Positions 1 through 9,008 are shown, numbered from the stretch's first letter. The stretch is 64,000 nucleotides of DNA from Bacteroidota bacterium (GCA_018267725.1 JAFDXY010000009.1:434001-498000), one strand, 5' to 3'. Notes: a model not told the origin generated them from the letters alone. Made by a program: numbers and translations.

Positions 1-575
1 TTCCATAAAGTAGTTGCAACAACTGTTGTTCCGTTTAGTTTTAATTCTAAATTTCCTTTGTTACAAATAATTTCAACTTCATTCCATTCTCCAACAGGTT
101 TTACGGTTTCTTTGCTGCAAGCAATTAAATCATACAAATCGCCTGCACGGTGTTTATGAATTTTCCCATCAGCGTGTCCATCATTATCTAATATTTGCAT
201 TTCCATTCCTGTTCTCCAACTTTCATCGTACTTTGGTGTTTCTTCATGCACATTAAAAATAATTCCGCTATTACCGTTTTTAGAAATTTTCCATTCTAAT
301 TTTAAATCATAATTTTCAAATTCTTCGTTGGTAACTAAATCTCCGCCTCCATTTGTTTGGTAAGATTTTTTTGAAGCAGCATCTAAATGAATACAACCAT
401 CTTCTACTTTCCAAGCTTTACCCGGATCTGTTTTTCCGTAGCTATGCCAACCTTGCAAAGTTTTTCCATCAAACAGTTTTATCCATTTATTTTTATTGTT
501 TTCTTTTTTAGGTACTGCTATAAAAGCAGTAGTTGCAGCAAATAATACTGCAACTACTAAAGTTAATTTTTTCAC
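1..575 (-). CDS. 3-keto-disaccharide hydrolase domain (DUF1080) protein, C-terminus cut by window edge
   Basis: About 191 codons are visible; the rest lies off the left edge. The start is a GTG at 573-575, because the frame upstream reaches a stop at 606-608 with no ATG. The N-terminus KKLTLVVAVLFAATTAFIA is a signal peptide, so the protein is exported. The mature part begins with KLFDGKTLQGWHSYG, the typical opening of the DUF1080 (PF06439) beta-sandwich, followed by GDLVTNEEFENYDLKLEW and the segment NGNSGIIFNVHEE. Family knowledge: DUF1080 proteins hydrolyse or lyse 3-keto-glycosides. It starts 5 bases after the cytochrome c stop, so the two are probably co-transcribed. Context (GMC dehydrogenase, Gfo/Idh enzyme, sugar isomerases) supports a keto-sugar pathway. 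Confidence 0.88.
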   Translation of the reverse strand, partial: MKKLTLVVAVLFAATTAFIAVPKKENNKNKWIKLFDGKTLQGWHSYGKTDPGKAWKVEDGCIHLDAASKKSYQTNGGGDLVTNEEFENYDLKLEWKISKNGNSGIIFNVHEETPKYDESWRTGMEMQILDNDGHADGKIHKHRAGDLYDLIACSKETVKPVGEWNEVEIICNKGNLELKLNGTTVVATTLW

Positions 576-580
576 TTTAT

Positions 581-979
581 TTATTTCTTTAATAAAAGAA
601 TATATTTAACCATTTGTTCTGCATCTGCTTGTGAAACTGCAGCATGAGGAGTCATAGCAACAGTACCCCAAACACCTGAACCGCCTTTAATAATTTTTTC
701 TGCTAAATGTGCTACATCTTTATCAGTATATTTATTAGCAACATCTTTGTACGGAGGCCCAATTAATTTTTCTTCTACTTTATGGCAAGTTAAACAGTCG
801 TTTTTAGCAACTAATTCTAAGCCTTTTTGATAATCGGGATTGTCAGATGGATCTGCCGATGCAGTAGGTGCAGCATTATCGGTAGCAGGTTTTGCAGCAT
901 CATCTTTTTTAGCTCCTGTTGAGTTATTGCCACAAGCATACATTGCAAAAGCAGCAAGCAAAATAAAAATCTTTTTCAT
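581..979 (-). CDS. Lipoprotein cytochrome c (single heme, class I type)
   Basis: A 132-residue protein with a lipoprotein signal (MKKIFILLAAFAMYAC, lipidated Cys16), a low-complexity Ala/Asp/Thr linker to about residue 48, then a compact cytochrome domain. The heme c motif CLTCH is at residues 62-66. A downstream Met109 in VAMTPH is the likely sixth heme ligand. It would sit membrane-anchored in the periplasm and carry electrons. Small cytochromes like this often accept electrons from GMC-type sugar dehydrogenases; one is encoded at 5680-7359. That pairing is inference. It is probably the first gene of a two-gene unit with the downstream DUF1080 hydrolase. Confidence 0.9.
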   Translation of the reverse strand: MKKIFILLAAFAMYACGNNSTGAKKDDAAKPATDNAAPTASADPSDNPDYQKGLELVAKNDCLTCHKVEEKLIGPPYKDVANKYTDKDVAHLAEKIIKGGSGVWGTVAMTPHAAVSQADAEQMVKYILLLKK

Positions 980-1011
980 TTGATATTATTTGTTTTTGGT
1001 TATTAAAGACA

Positions 1012-1019
1012 CAAAATTA
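1012..1019 (-). promoter_or_regulatory. Candidate -7 box for the cytochrome c/DUF1080 unit
   Basis: The minus strand reads TAATTTTG here, fitting the Bacteroidota -7 consensus TAnnTTTG, about 33 bases upstream of the cytochrome start. A TTTG on the minus strand at 1036-1039 could be the -33 element (spacer 16, shorter than usual). It overlaps the end of the upstream gene. Confidence 0.45.
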
Positions 1020-1023
1020 CTGT

Positions 1024-2079
1024 TTATTGTAATCCCAAAATTTGTTTATTAAAATTTTCATTGGTATTGGTTGATGCAAAATCATCAAACGCTTTTTCAG
1101 TAACTTTTATAATATGGTTTTTAATAAATGCAGCTCCTTCTTTAGCCCCATCTTCATTGTTTTTTATACAACACTCCCACTCTAATACGGCCCACCCTTT
1201 ATAACCATATTGTGCCAATTTACTAAAAACACTTTTAAAATTTACCTGCCCATCTCCCAATGAACGAAACCTTCCGGCTCTGTTTAACCAATTTTGATAT
1301 CCGCCATAAACACCTTGTTTTCCTGTTGAATTAAACTCTGCATCTTTTACATGAAACATTTTTATTCGTTCATGATAAAAATCTATATACTGCAAATAAT
1401 CTAAACATTGTAAAATGAAATGAGAAGGATCGTACAACAAACAAGCACGTTTATGATTGTTTACTTTTTCTAAAAACATTTCATAACTAATACCATCGTG
1501 CAAATCTTCTCCTGCATGAATTTCATAACACAAATCAACACCACACTCATCAAACACATTTAAAATAGGTAGCCATCTATTGGCTAATTCTGTAAAACCT
1601 GTTTCAACCAAACCCATAGGGCGTTGCGGCCACGGATAAACCGTATGCCATAACAATGCACCACTAAATGTTGCATGTGCATTTAACCCTAAATTTTTTG
1701 ATGCGTGTGCTGCATACTTTAATTGTTGTACCGCCCATTGTGTTCTTGCATTGTAATTACCACGAATATTTTCCGGAGCAAAACCATCAAACAAAGTATT
1801 ATAAGCAGGATTAACTGCAACTAATTGACCTTGTAAATGTGTTGATAGTTCTGTTATTTCTAAACCATAACTATTTACCAGCCCTTTCAGTTCATCGCAA
1901 TAAGTTTTACTCTCGGCAGCTTTTTGTAAATCAATACACCTACTATCCCAAGTAGGAATTTGAATTCCTTTAAAACCCAAGTCAGATGCCCATTTGCAAA
2001 TACTTATTAAAGAATTAAATGGAGCTTCTTCACTCATAAACTGAGCTAAAAAAACAGCGGGTCCTTTTATTGTTGTCAT
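1024..2079 (-). CDS. Sugar phosphate isomerase/epimerase family protein (TIM barrel)
   Basis: Start chosen at the ATG at 2079 (MTTIKGPAVFLAQF), giving 351 residues. The longer open frame adds 23 residues that look like translated leader, and homologous proteins as I know them begin at this motif. No signal peptide is seen, so it is cytoplasmic. The family is the AP-endonuclease-2-like TIM barrel (PF01261). Visible conserved stretches include GFKGIQIPTWDSR, CYEIHAGEDLHDGISYEMF, LLYDPSHFILQ, MFHVKDAEF and AVLEWEC, whose Glu, Asp, His and Glu residues form the usual divalent-metal site. The substrate is unknown. It lies next to the Gfo/Idh gene, and such pairs usually interconvert keto-sugars or inositols. 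Confidence 0.85.
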   Translation of the reverse strand: MTTIKGPAVFLAQFMSEEAPFNSLISICKWASDLGFKGIQIPTWDSRCIDLQKAAESKTYCDELKGLVNSYGLEITELSTHLQGQLVAVNPAYNTLFDGFAPENIRGNYNARTQWAVQQLKYAAHASKNLGLNAHATFSGALLWHTVYPWPQRPMGLVETGFTELANRWLPILNVFDECGVDLCYEIHAGEDLHDGISYEMFLEKVNNHKRACLLYDPSHFILQCLDYLQYIDFYHERIKMFHVKDAEFNSTGKQGVYGGYQNWLNRAGRFRSLGDGQVNFKSVFSKLAQYGYKGWAVLEWECCIKNNEDGAKEGAAFIKNHIIKVTEKAFDDFASTNTNENFNKQILGLQ

Positions 2080-2197
2080 ATTTTTTATGTTATCGGCTTT
2101 TATAATGCTATTAAACTTTAGTTGCGTCGCACACTTGTGCAGCAACAATTCTAATTAACAAATAATATTTTATTCTTCATCAACATATTATTTTATT

Positions 2198-3355
2198 TTA
2201 TACTATAAATTTCATCCACTTTTCATTAGCTTTTGATGATGCTACAACATTTTCAATAAATGCCATTCCTCTTATTCCTTCTTCAATTCCCGGAAAATCT
2301 AACCATTCATTTTTTATATTTTCATTATTTGCTTTTGCTTTAACAGTTAATGCAAAATTTTTATATAAGTTGGCAAATGCTTCTAAATAACCTTCAGGGT
2401 GCCCCGCAGGAACTCTGGCATTGTGTGCAGCATAGCTTGAAACATAACTCGTGCCTGCACGTAATATTTCTTTAGGTTTATCTAACCATTTTAATTGCAA
2501 GGTATTGTTATCGCTTTGTTGCCATTCAAGCCCGCCTTTTTCTCCATATATTTTTATTTTAATATTATTTTCTTCTCCGGCGGCAATTTGTGTGGCAGAT
2601 AAAACACCACTTGCTCCATTATTAAATTTTAATAATACATCTCCATCATCATCTAACAATCTTCCTTGCACATAAGTATTTAAGTTGGCACAAATTTCTG
2701 TTACTTGCAAGCCGCTAACATATTCTGCCAAATTAAAAGCATGTGTACCAATATCTCCCATACAACCTGCAATACCACTGCGTTTGGGGTCTGTACGCCA
2801 AGTAGCTTGTTTATTATTTTCTCCTTCTAAAAAAGTACTTAACCAACCTTGTGGATACTCAACATAAACTTTTCTTATTTTTCCTAATACACCATTAGCA
2901 ATTAATTGTTTAGCTTCTTTAACCATTGGATAACCAGTGTAAGTATGTGTTAAGCAAAATGTTCTGCCGGTTTTTTCAACAACTTTTTTTAACTCTTTTG
3001 CTTCTTGTAAGTTTAAAGTCATTGGTTTATCTAACACTACATCAAAGCCGTTTTCCATAGCCATTTTTGCCGGATGAAAATGTACATGGTTAGGTGTTAC
3101 AATGCTTACAAAATTCATTCTCATATTTTCGGGCAATGCTTTTTCTTTTTCAATCATTTCTTGATAAGTAGCATATATTCTGTTGGATAGAAGGAATAAT
3201 TCTTCTCCGCTTTGTTTAGATTTTTGGGCATTGCTGCTAAATGCACCGCACACTAATTCAATTTGGCCATCCATTAAAGCAGCTAATCTGTGTACAGCAC
3301 CAATAAATGCACCAATGCCGCCGCCAATCATTCCCATTCTTAGTTTTGTTTGCAT
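2198..3355 (-). CDS. Gfo/Idh/MocA family NAD(P)-dependent oxidoreductase
   Basis: A 385-residue cytoplasmic enzyme. The Rossmann nucleotide-binding loop GMIGGGIGAFIGAVHR lies at residues 8-23. TPNHVHFHPAKMAMENG and VLDKPMTLN carry the family's (E/D)KP-type lysine, and GDIGTHAFNLAEY carries the conserved catalytic His. The C-terminal alpha/beta domain begins near residue 140. Members oxidise or reduce a ring hydroxyl or keto group of sugars, inositols or glycosides. In this cluster it could reduce a 3-keto sugar after cleavage by the DUF1080 enzyme; that is inference from neighbours. It is 118 bases upstream of the TIM-barrel gene on the same strand and divergent from the transporter gene. Confidence 0.92.
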   Translation of the reverse strand: MQTKLRMGMIGGGIGAFIGAVHRLAALMDGQIELVCGAFSSNAQKSKQSGEELFLLSNRIYATYQEMIEKEKALPENMRMNFVSIVTPNHVHFHPAKMAMENGFDVVLDKPMTLNLQEAKELKKVVEKTGRTFCLTHTYTGYPMVKEAKQLIANGVLGKIRKVYVEYPQGWLSTFLEGENNKQATWRTDPKRSGIAGCMGDIGTHAFNLAEYVSGLQVTEICANLNTYVQGRLLDDDGDVLLKFNNGASGVLSATQIAAGEENNIKIKIYGEKGGLEWQQSDNNTLQLKWLDKPKEILRAGTSYVSSYAAHNARVPAGHPEGYLEAFANLYKNFALTVKAKANNENIKNEWLDFPGIEEGIRGMAFIENVVASSKANEKWMKFIV

Positions 3356-3490
3356 ATTATTTTTTTGTGGCTTTAAATTTCGGAATTATTACACGATACT
3401 GTTAAGATTTTTTTTTGAAAAAGAATGTATAACTAATTGCTTCTTTCAAATAAAAATTTACATTTAGTGCTTACATACACTATTTTACTT

Positions 3491-4708
3491 ATGAAACCAT
3501 CCATCAGATTTCAACTTTCATTTATGATGTTCCTTAATTTTTTTATTTGGGGAGCATGGTTTGTAACACTTGGAACTTTTTTACAAAATAATTTAAGTGC
3601 TACCGGGGCAGAAAGCGGTTCTGTTTTTTCAACCCAATCTTGGGGTGCTATTATTGCACCTTTTATTATTGGATTAATTGCAGACAGATATTTTAATGCA
3701 GAAAAAATTTTAGCAGTATTGCATATTGTTGGCGGTATAATAATGTACCAAATGTATAAAGCAGATACAGTTAGTGTTTTTTATCCGTATGTATTGGCTT
3801 ATATGATTTTGTTTATGCCAACATTAGCATTGGTAAATTCAATTTCATTCAACCAAATTAAAGATCCTGAAAAAGAATTTTCAAACATTAGAGTTTGGGG
3901 AACCATTGGCTGGATTGCAGCAGGCTTATTAATTAGTTATGTTTTTTTATGGGACTCTGTAGATAATATAAAAACAGGAGCATTAAAAAATACATTTTTA
4001 TTAGCTGCTGTTGCATCGGTAATTTTAGGCGTGTTTAGTTTTACGTTACCAAAAACTCCGCCCAAAATATCTAAAAATACTACTATAAAATTTTCAGATA
4101 TTTTAGGATTAGATGCTTTAAAATTATTGAAAGATAAAAACTTCTTTATTTTCTTTATTGCTTCCATTCTTATTTGTATTCCGTTGGCTTTTTATTATCA
4201 AAATGCTAATCAATTTCTATCAAATATTGGTGTAAACAATCCTACCGGAAAAATGACCATTGGCCAAGCTTCTGAAGTTTTATTTTTATTGGCATTACCT
4301 GTTTTCTTTAAAAAATTTGGATTTAAAAAAACCATTTTAGTAGGCATGTTGGCTTGGGCATTGCGTTATGCTTTATTTGCTTATGGTAATGCAAACGATT
4401 TAAGTTTTATGTTGATAATAGGTATTGCATTGCATGGAGTTTGTTATGATTTCTTTTTTGTATCGGGTCAAATTTATACCGATTCAAAAGCAGGCATTGA
4501 ATATAAAAGTGCTGCACAAGGTTTAATTACATTGGCTACTTATGGTGTAGGAATGTTAATTGGATTTAAAGTAGCGGGGTTAATAACAGATAATTATACA
4601 ACTGCAAAAGATGTATTTAATTGGAAAATGATTTGGATTATTCCAGCGGGTATTGCATTTGTTGTGTTTTTATTATTCTCATTATTTTTTAAAAGCAACA
4701 AAAAATAA
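3491..4708 (+). CDS. MFS transporter, nucleoside:H+ symporter (NupG/XapB-like) type
   Basis: Start chosen at the ATG at 3491 (MKPSIRFQLSFMMFLNFF), giving 405 residues; the longer frame only adds untranslated leader. About twelve hydrophobic segments are visible. The first, QLSFMMFLNFFIWGAWFVTLGTFL, and GLIADRYFNAEKIL are characteristic of the nucleoside:H+ symporter family (PF03825). Despite the family name, Bacteroidota copies often sit in sugar or keto-sugar clusters, as here. It probably imports the product of the periplasmic oxidation steps; the substrate cannot be read from the sequence. The next gene starts 2 bases after its stop, which indicates one transcript. Confidence 0.88.
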   Translation: MKPSIRFQLSFMMFLNFFIWGAWFVTLGTFLQNNLSATGAESGSVFSTQSWGAIIAPFIIGLIADRYFNAEKILAVLHIVGGIIMYQMYKADTVSVFYPYVLAYMILFMPTLALVNSISFNQIKDPEKEFSNIRVWGTIGWIAAGLLISYVFLWDSVDNIKTGALKNTFLLAAVASVILGVFSFTLPKTPPKISKNTTIKFSDILGLDALKLLKDKNFFIFFIASILICIPLAFYYQNANQFLSNIGVNNPTGKMTIGQASEVLFLLALPVFFKKFGFKKTILVGMLAWALRYALFAYGNANDLSFMLIIGIALHGVCYDFFFVSGQIYTDSKAGIEYKSAAQGLITLATYGVGMLIGFKVAGLITDNYTTAKDVFNWKMIWIIPAGIAFVVFLLFSLFFKSNKK

Positions 4709-4710
4709 TT

Positions 4711-5589
4711 ATGTCATCAAGAAGAGAAGCTATTAAAAATATTGCTGTTGGTGCAGTAGGCATAACTTCTATACCATCTTTTGCATTAGCAGCAAAAACA
4801 TCTTCATCAACAAAAAAAGAAATGTTGAAAGGAAATATTAATCACTCTGTTTGTAGATGGACTTATGGAAGTATGCCATTAGAAGATTTATGTATTGCAG
4901 CAAAAAAAATTGGTTTAAAAGCAATTGATTTAGTTGGCCCGAAAGAGTGGCATATATTACAAAAACATGGTTTATATTCTTCTATGTGCAATGGTGCCGA
5001 AATTAATTTAACCGATGGTTGGGCAGATAAAAAATATCATACACAACTTATAAAAAATTATACCGAGCATATTAATTTAGTTGCCAATGCAGGTTATAAA
5101 AATTTAATATGTTTTAGTGGAAGCAGAAGAGGCATGAACGATGAAACAGGTTGGAATAACTGTATTGAAGGGTTAAAACAAATTATGCCTTTGGCAGAAA
5201 AAAAAGGTGTAACAATTGTAATGGAATTACTAAACAGCAAAGTAGATCATAAAGATTACATGTGCGATAAAACACCTTGGGGCGTAGAATTATGCAAACG
5301 TTTAGGTTCTTCAAACTTTAAATTGCTGTACGATATTTACCACATGCAAATTGATGAAGGAGATGTTATTGCAACCATTCAAAAATATCACGAGCATATT
5401 ACACACTATCATACAGCAGGTGTGCCTGGCAGGCATGAAATTGAAGAAATACAAGAATTAAACTATCCTGCAATTATGAAAGCCATTATAGCAACAGGTT
5501 TTAAAGGATATGTTGCACAAGAATTTATTCCAACAAGAGAAGATAAATTAGCTTCATTAAATATTGCTGTAAAAATTTGTGATGTATAA
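4711..5589 (+). CDS. Hydroxypyruvate isomerase-like TIM-barrel protein with Tat-like signal
   Basis: A 292-residue protein. The N-terminus MSSRREAIKNIAVGAVGITSIPSFALAA looks like a twin-arginine signal, so a periplasmic location is likely. The rest is an AP-endonuclease-2-like barrel: HSVCRWTYGSMPLEDLC, AIDLVGPKEW, VMELLNSKVDH (metal Glu), KLLYDIYHMQIDEGD (Asp and His), HYHTAGVPGRHEI and YVAQEF (last metal Glu). These resemble hydroxypyruvate isomerase (Hyi-type) proteins. Real hydroxypyruvate isomerases act in the cytoplasm, so an exported copy probably isomerises or epimerises another small sugar or keto-sugar. It follows the transporter by 2 bases. Confidence 0.82.
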   Translation: MSSRREAIKNIAVGAVGITSIPSFALAAKTSSSTKKEMLKGNINHSVCRWTYGSMPLEDLCIAAKKIGLKAIDLVGPKEWHILQKHGLYSSMCNGAEINLTDGWADKKYHTQLIKNYTEHINLVANAGYKNLICFSGSRRGMNDETGWNNCIEGLKQIMPLAEKKGVTIVMELLNSKVDHKDYMCDKTPWGVELCKRLGSSNFKLLYDIYHMQIDEGDVIATIQKYHEHITHYHTAGVPGRHEIEEIQELNYPAIMKAIIATGFKGYVAQEFIPTREDKLASLNIAVKICDV

Positions 5590-5679
5590 AACAAAAAAGA
5601 TAGAAGAAAAAGATAATGTATAATAGTTGAATTAAAATTTCTATTTAAACAATATTTCTAACGATAAACAATATTATTT

Positions 5680-7359
5680 ATGGCCGAAAATACTTACGAT
5701 GCAATTGTAATTGGTTCAGGCATTAGCGGCGGTTGGGCTGCCAAAGAACTTACAGAAAAAGGTTTAAAAGTTTTAATGTTAGAGCGTGGCAGAAATATAG
5801 AACATATTAAAGATTACGTTAATACAAATAAAGACCCATGGGAATTTCCGCACCGTGGCGGACGTACTCAAAAAATAATTCAAGAATATCCCGTTCTTAA
5901 AAGAGATTATCCTTTAAACGAAGCCAATTTAGATTTTTGGGCAAGCGATAAAGATTGCCCCTATACCGAAATAAAACGCTTTGATTGGTTTAGAGGTTAT
6001 CAAGTTGGTGGACGCTCTTTAATGTGGGGCAGACAAAGTTATCGTTGGAGCGATTTAGATTTTGAAGCCAATGCAAAAGATGGTATTGCAACCGATTGGC
6101 CTGTGCGTTATGCAGATATTGCCCCATGGTATTCTTACGTAGAAAAATTTGCAGGCATTAGTGGTAGCAAAGAAAATCTTCCGCAATTACCCGACGGAGA
6201 ATTTATGCCGGCAATGGATATGACTTGTGTTGAGAAAGATGTTGCACAACGCATTAAAAAATATTATAATAATAAAAGAACAATGATTATTGGTCGTGTT
6301 GCCAATATCACTGTTCCACATGAAGGCAGAACTAATTGTCAGTATAGAAATAAATGTTGGTTAGGTTGCCCGTTCGGTGGATATTTCAGCACACAATCTG
6401 CCACACTTCCTGCTGCACAAAAAACAGGAAACTTAACATTAAGGCCTTTTAGTATTGTAACAAAAATTTTATACGATAAAGACAAAAAGAAAGCAACAGG
6501 TGTTGAAGTGTTAGATGCAGAAACAAATAAAACTTATACTTACAACAGCAAAATTGTTTTCTTAAATGCATCAACATTAAACAGTACCTGGGTTTTAATG
6601 AATAGTGCAACAAATATTTGGCCTGATGGTTTAGGAAGCAGTAGCGGACAATTAGGAAAAAATTTAATGGACCACCACCTTGGCGTGGGTGCAAGCGGAA
6701 CTGTTGATGGCTATGAAGATAAATATTATTACGGCCGAAGACCAAATGGTGTTTACATTCCGAGATACAGAAATTTATTTGGAGATAAAAGAGATTATTT
6801 GCGTGGCTTCGGTTATCAAGGCGGCGGCGGCAGGCAAGGTTGGAGCAGAGAAATTGCAGAATTAAATATTGGTGTAGATTTAAAAGAAGCTTTAGCTGAA
6901 CCGGGCGGATGGTCTATGGGTATTGGTGGATTTGGAGAAATGTTGCCAGACCAAAACAACAAAATTTGGATTGATAAAACTAAAAAAGATAAATGGGGTT
7001 TAAACATATTAGCAATTGATTGTGAACTAAAAGACAATGAGTTAAAAATGCGTAAAGACATGATGAATGATGCTATTGAAATGTTAGAAGCAGCAGGTGT
7101 AAAAAATGTAAAAGGAAATGATGGAGACGGAACACCCGGCAGAGGCATACACGAAATGGGTACAGCACGTATGGGTAAAGATGCAAAAACATCTGTACTT
7201 AATAAATGGAATCAGGTGTGGGATGCACCCAATGTTTTTGTAACAGATGGTTCATTCATGGCAAGTTCTTCATGTGTAAATCCATCATTAAGTTATATGG
7301 CATTTACTGCAAGAGCTGCAGACTATGCAGTAACCGAATTAAAAAAAGGAAATCTTTAA
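5680..7359 (+). CDS. GMC-family FAD sugar dehydrogenase, large (catalytic) subunit
   Basis: A 559-residue flavoprotein. The FAD loop VIGSGISGGWAAKELTEKG is at residues 10-28, and GGRSLMWGRQ is a GMC family FAD motif. HEMGTARMG begins at His491 and CVNPSLSYMAF contains Asn534; these give the usual His/Asn active-site pair. Three cysteines spaced C220-x5-C226-x3-C230 resemble the iron-sulfur ligand cluster of bacterial FAD-glucose dehydrogenase large subunits. No signal peptide is present. The next gene encodes a subunit-3-type small subunit with a Tat signal, so this protein is probably exported as a folded complex with it. Likely role: periplasmic oxidation of a sugar or glycoside, perhaps at C3. 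Confidence 0.9.
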   Translation: MAENTYDAIVIGSGISGGWAAKELTEKGLKVLMLERGRNIEHIKDYVNTNKDPWEFPHRGGRTQKIIQEYPVLKRDYPLNEANLDFWASDKDCPYTEIKRFDWFRGYQVGGRSLMWGRQSYRWSDLDFEANAKDGIATDWPVRYADIAPWYSYVEKFAGISGSKENLPQLPDGEFMPAMDMTCVEKDVAQRIKKYYNNKRTMIIGRVANITVPHEGRTNCQYRNKCWLGCPFGGYFSTQSATLPAAQKTGNLTLRPFSIVTKILYDKDKKKATGVEVLDAETNKTYTYNSKIVFLNASTLNSTWVLMNSATNIWPDGLGSSSGQLGKNLMDHHLGVGASGTVDGYEDKYYYGRRPNGVYIPRYRNLFGDKRDYLRGFGYQGGGGRQGWSREIAELNIGVDLKEALAEPGGWSMGIGGFGEMLPDQNNKIWIDKTKKDKWGLNILAIDCELKDNELKMRKDMMNDAIEMLEAAGVKNVKGNDGDGTPGRGIHEMGTARMGKDAKTSVLNKWNQVWDAPNVFVTDGSFMASSSCVNPSLSYMAFTARAADYAVTELKKGNL

Positions 7360-7430
7360 AATATAAAATAATTAGTTAAAAGCAATTTTCTTTCGTGCAC
7401 ATTAATCATAACCTATAATTAATAAAATTT

Positions 7431-8048
7431 ATGGAAAGAAGAGAACTCTTAAAAATGATTGCCTTAGCAACCGGTAGTGTAATGATTGGTAGCGAGTTTT
7501 TATTAAGTGGTTGCACAAACAACAAACCTACAAATGCTTTATTCAGCAATAATGATATTTTATTTTTAGATGAAGTAGGCGAAACCATTATTCCTGCTAC
7601 ATCTACACCAGGTGCAAAAGCTGCCGAAATTGGAAAGTTTATGCAAATAATGGTAACAGATTGTTATACAGAAACAGATCAAAAAGCATTTGTTGAGGGC
7701 ATTAAAAAATTAGACGAAGCTTGTAATAAAATGCACAATACAAGTTTTATGAAAGCAACATCTGAGCAAAGAAAAACTTTATTAATTGCATTAGATAAAG
7801 AAGCAAAAGTTTATCAAAAAGAAAAAGGTGAGAAAGAAAAAGATGAAAGAGCAAAAGCCAATAAAGAGCATGATAAAACTTTTGTATTTGCTCCCAATCA
7901 TTATTTTACTATGATGAAACAATTAACACTTTATGGTTTCTTTACTTCAAAACCAGGAGCAACACAAGCCATACGTTATGTAGCTGTGCCGGGTAAATGG
8001 GAAGCCTGTATTCCTTATAAAAAAGGAGATAAAGTTTGGGCAACATAA
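7431..8048 (+). CDS. Gluconate 2-dehydrogenase subunit 3 family protein (small subunit of the GMC dehydrogenase)
   Basis: A 205-residue protein of PF13618 type. It begins MERRELLKMIALATGSVMIG, with a twin Arg followed by a hydrophobic segment typical of Tat signals, and then LLSGC, a possible lipobox. The mature part has LDEVGETIIPATSTPGAKAAEIG, a hallmark of the family, and NHYFTMMKQLTLYGFFTSKPGA near the C-terminus. Family knowledge: this subunit stabilises the GMC flavoprotein and supplies the export signal. It lies 71 bases after the GMC gene on the same strand. A Lys/Glu-rich insertion around residues 124-144 is likely a surface loop. Confidence 0.9.
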   Translation: MERRELLKMIALATGSVMIGSEFLLSGCTNNKPTNALFSNNDILFLDEVGETIIPATSTPGAKAAEIGKFMQIMVTDCYTETDQKAFVEGIKKLDEACNKMHNTSFMKATSEQRKTLLIALDKEAKVYQKEKGEKEKDERAKANKEHDKTFVFAPNHYFTMMKQLTLYGFFTSKPGATQAIRYVAVPGKWEACIPYKKGDKVWAT

Positions 8049-8118
8049 TATATTAATAATAAAAATATTAATTATTCAACTTCATCTAAACCTTAGTTTT
8101 AATCTCAATTCATTTTTT

Positions 8119-8991
8119 ATGCAACACTCAAGAAGAAATTTTATAAAACTCAGTGGTCTTTCTGCTTTAGCATTATCATCTCCCATAAAAAAATTATCTC
8201 TCTTAAATAATAATTTTTCTACCAAACATATAGATGCATTTGGTATTCAGTTATGGACAGTTAAAGAAGATATGGCAACCAACCCAAAAGATACATTAAA
8301 ACAATTAGCCAACTATGGTTACAAACAAATTGAAAGTTTTGAAGGAAAAGAAGGAATTTTTTGGGGAATGAAAAACACCGAGTTTAAAAAATATTTAGAT
8401 GATATAGGAACAAAAATTGTTGCAACACATTGCGATATTTCTAAAGACTTTGAGAAGAAAGCAGCCGAAGCCGCAGCTATTGATATGAAATATTTAATAT
8501 GCCCTTGGGTTGGCTCGCAAAAGCGTATTGATGATTTTAAAAAAATTGCAGACGAGTTTAATAAATGTGGCGAAATATGTAAAAAAAATGGAATACGTTT
8601 TGCTTATCACAATCACGATTATTCATTTAAGCCTGTTGATGGGCAATTACCACAAGATGTTTTAATAAATAATACCGATGCAAGTTTGGTAGATTTTGAA
8701 ATGGATATTTATTGGGTAGTTGTTGCAGGGCAAAACCCTGAAGAGTGGTTAAAGAAATATAAAAATCGTTTTAGAAGTTGCCATGTAAAAGATAGATTAA
8801 AAAACCCGCCTGCTAATGCAGGGCAAGGCTCTTGTACTTTAGGTTATGGAAGTATTGATTTTACTAAAATATTAAAAACAGCCAAAACCAACGGCATGCA
8901 ATATTATATTGTAGAGCAAGAAGCATTTAATGCACCGCCTTTAAAATGTGTAGAAGCTAACGCAACCTATATGAAAGCATTGAGTATATAA
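8119..8991 (+). CDS. Sugar phosphate isomerase/epimerase family protein with Tat-like signal
   Basis: A 290-residue protein. MQHSRRNFIKLSGLSALALSS carries an RRNF twin-arginine motif, so it is probably exported. The barrel part shows GIQLWTVKEDM, YKQIESFEGKEG, GIRFAYHNHDYSF (metal residues), VDFEMDIYWVVVAGQNPEEWL, CHVKDRL, LGYGSIDFTKILKTA and YYIVEQEAF. This arrangement is common in Bacteroidota proteins next to Gfo/Idh enzymes and GMC dehydrogenases. It is the third TIM-barrel isomerase-like protein of the cluster and the second with a Tat signal. Its substrate is unknown. It ends the cluster; the following gap is full of dispersed repeats. Confidence 0.85.
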   Translation: MQHSRRNFIKLSGLSALALSSPIKKLSLLNNNFSTKHIDAFGIQLWTVKEDMATNPKDTLKQLANYGYKQIESFEGKEGIFWGMKNTEFKKYLDDIGTKIVATHCDISKDFEKKAAEAAAIDMKYLICPWVGSQKRIDDFKKIADEFNKCGEICKKNGIRFAYHNHDYSFKPVDGQLPQDVLINNTDASLVDFEMDIYWVVVAGQNPEEWLKKYKNRFRSCHVKDRLKNPPANAGQGSCTLGYGSIDFTKILKTAKTNGMQYYIVEQEAFNAPPLKCVEANATYMKALSI

Positions 8992-9008
8992 TAAATGTAT
9001 TCGTTTTG

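Noticed and set aside
1024-2148. Long start of the 1024 TIM-barrel gene at 2148
   Set aside because: The extra 23 residues do not look like protein or signal peptide, and the family begins at 2079.
4131-4167. Minus-strand open frame in the transporter gene
   Set aside because: Shadow of the membrane-protein gene with no independent evidence.
5594-5620. A/G-rich stretch after the 4711 gene as a heptamer array
   Set aside because: The 7-base phase breaks after two units; composition alone may explain it.
6449-7148. Two minus-strand open frames inside the GMC gene
   Set aside because: They are reverse-strand shadows of a well supported enzyme.
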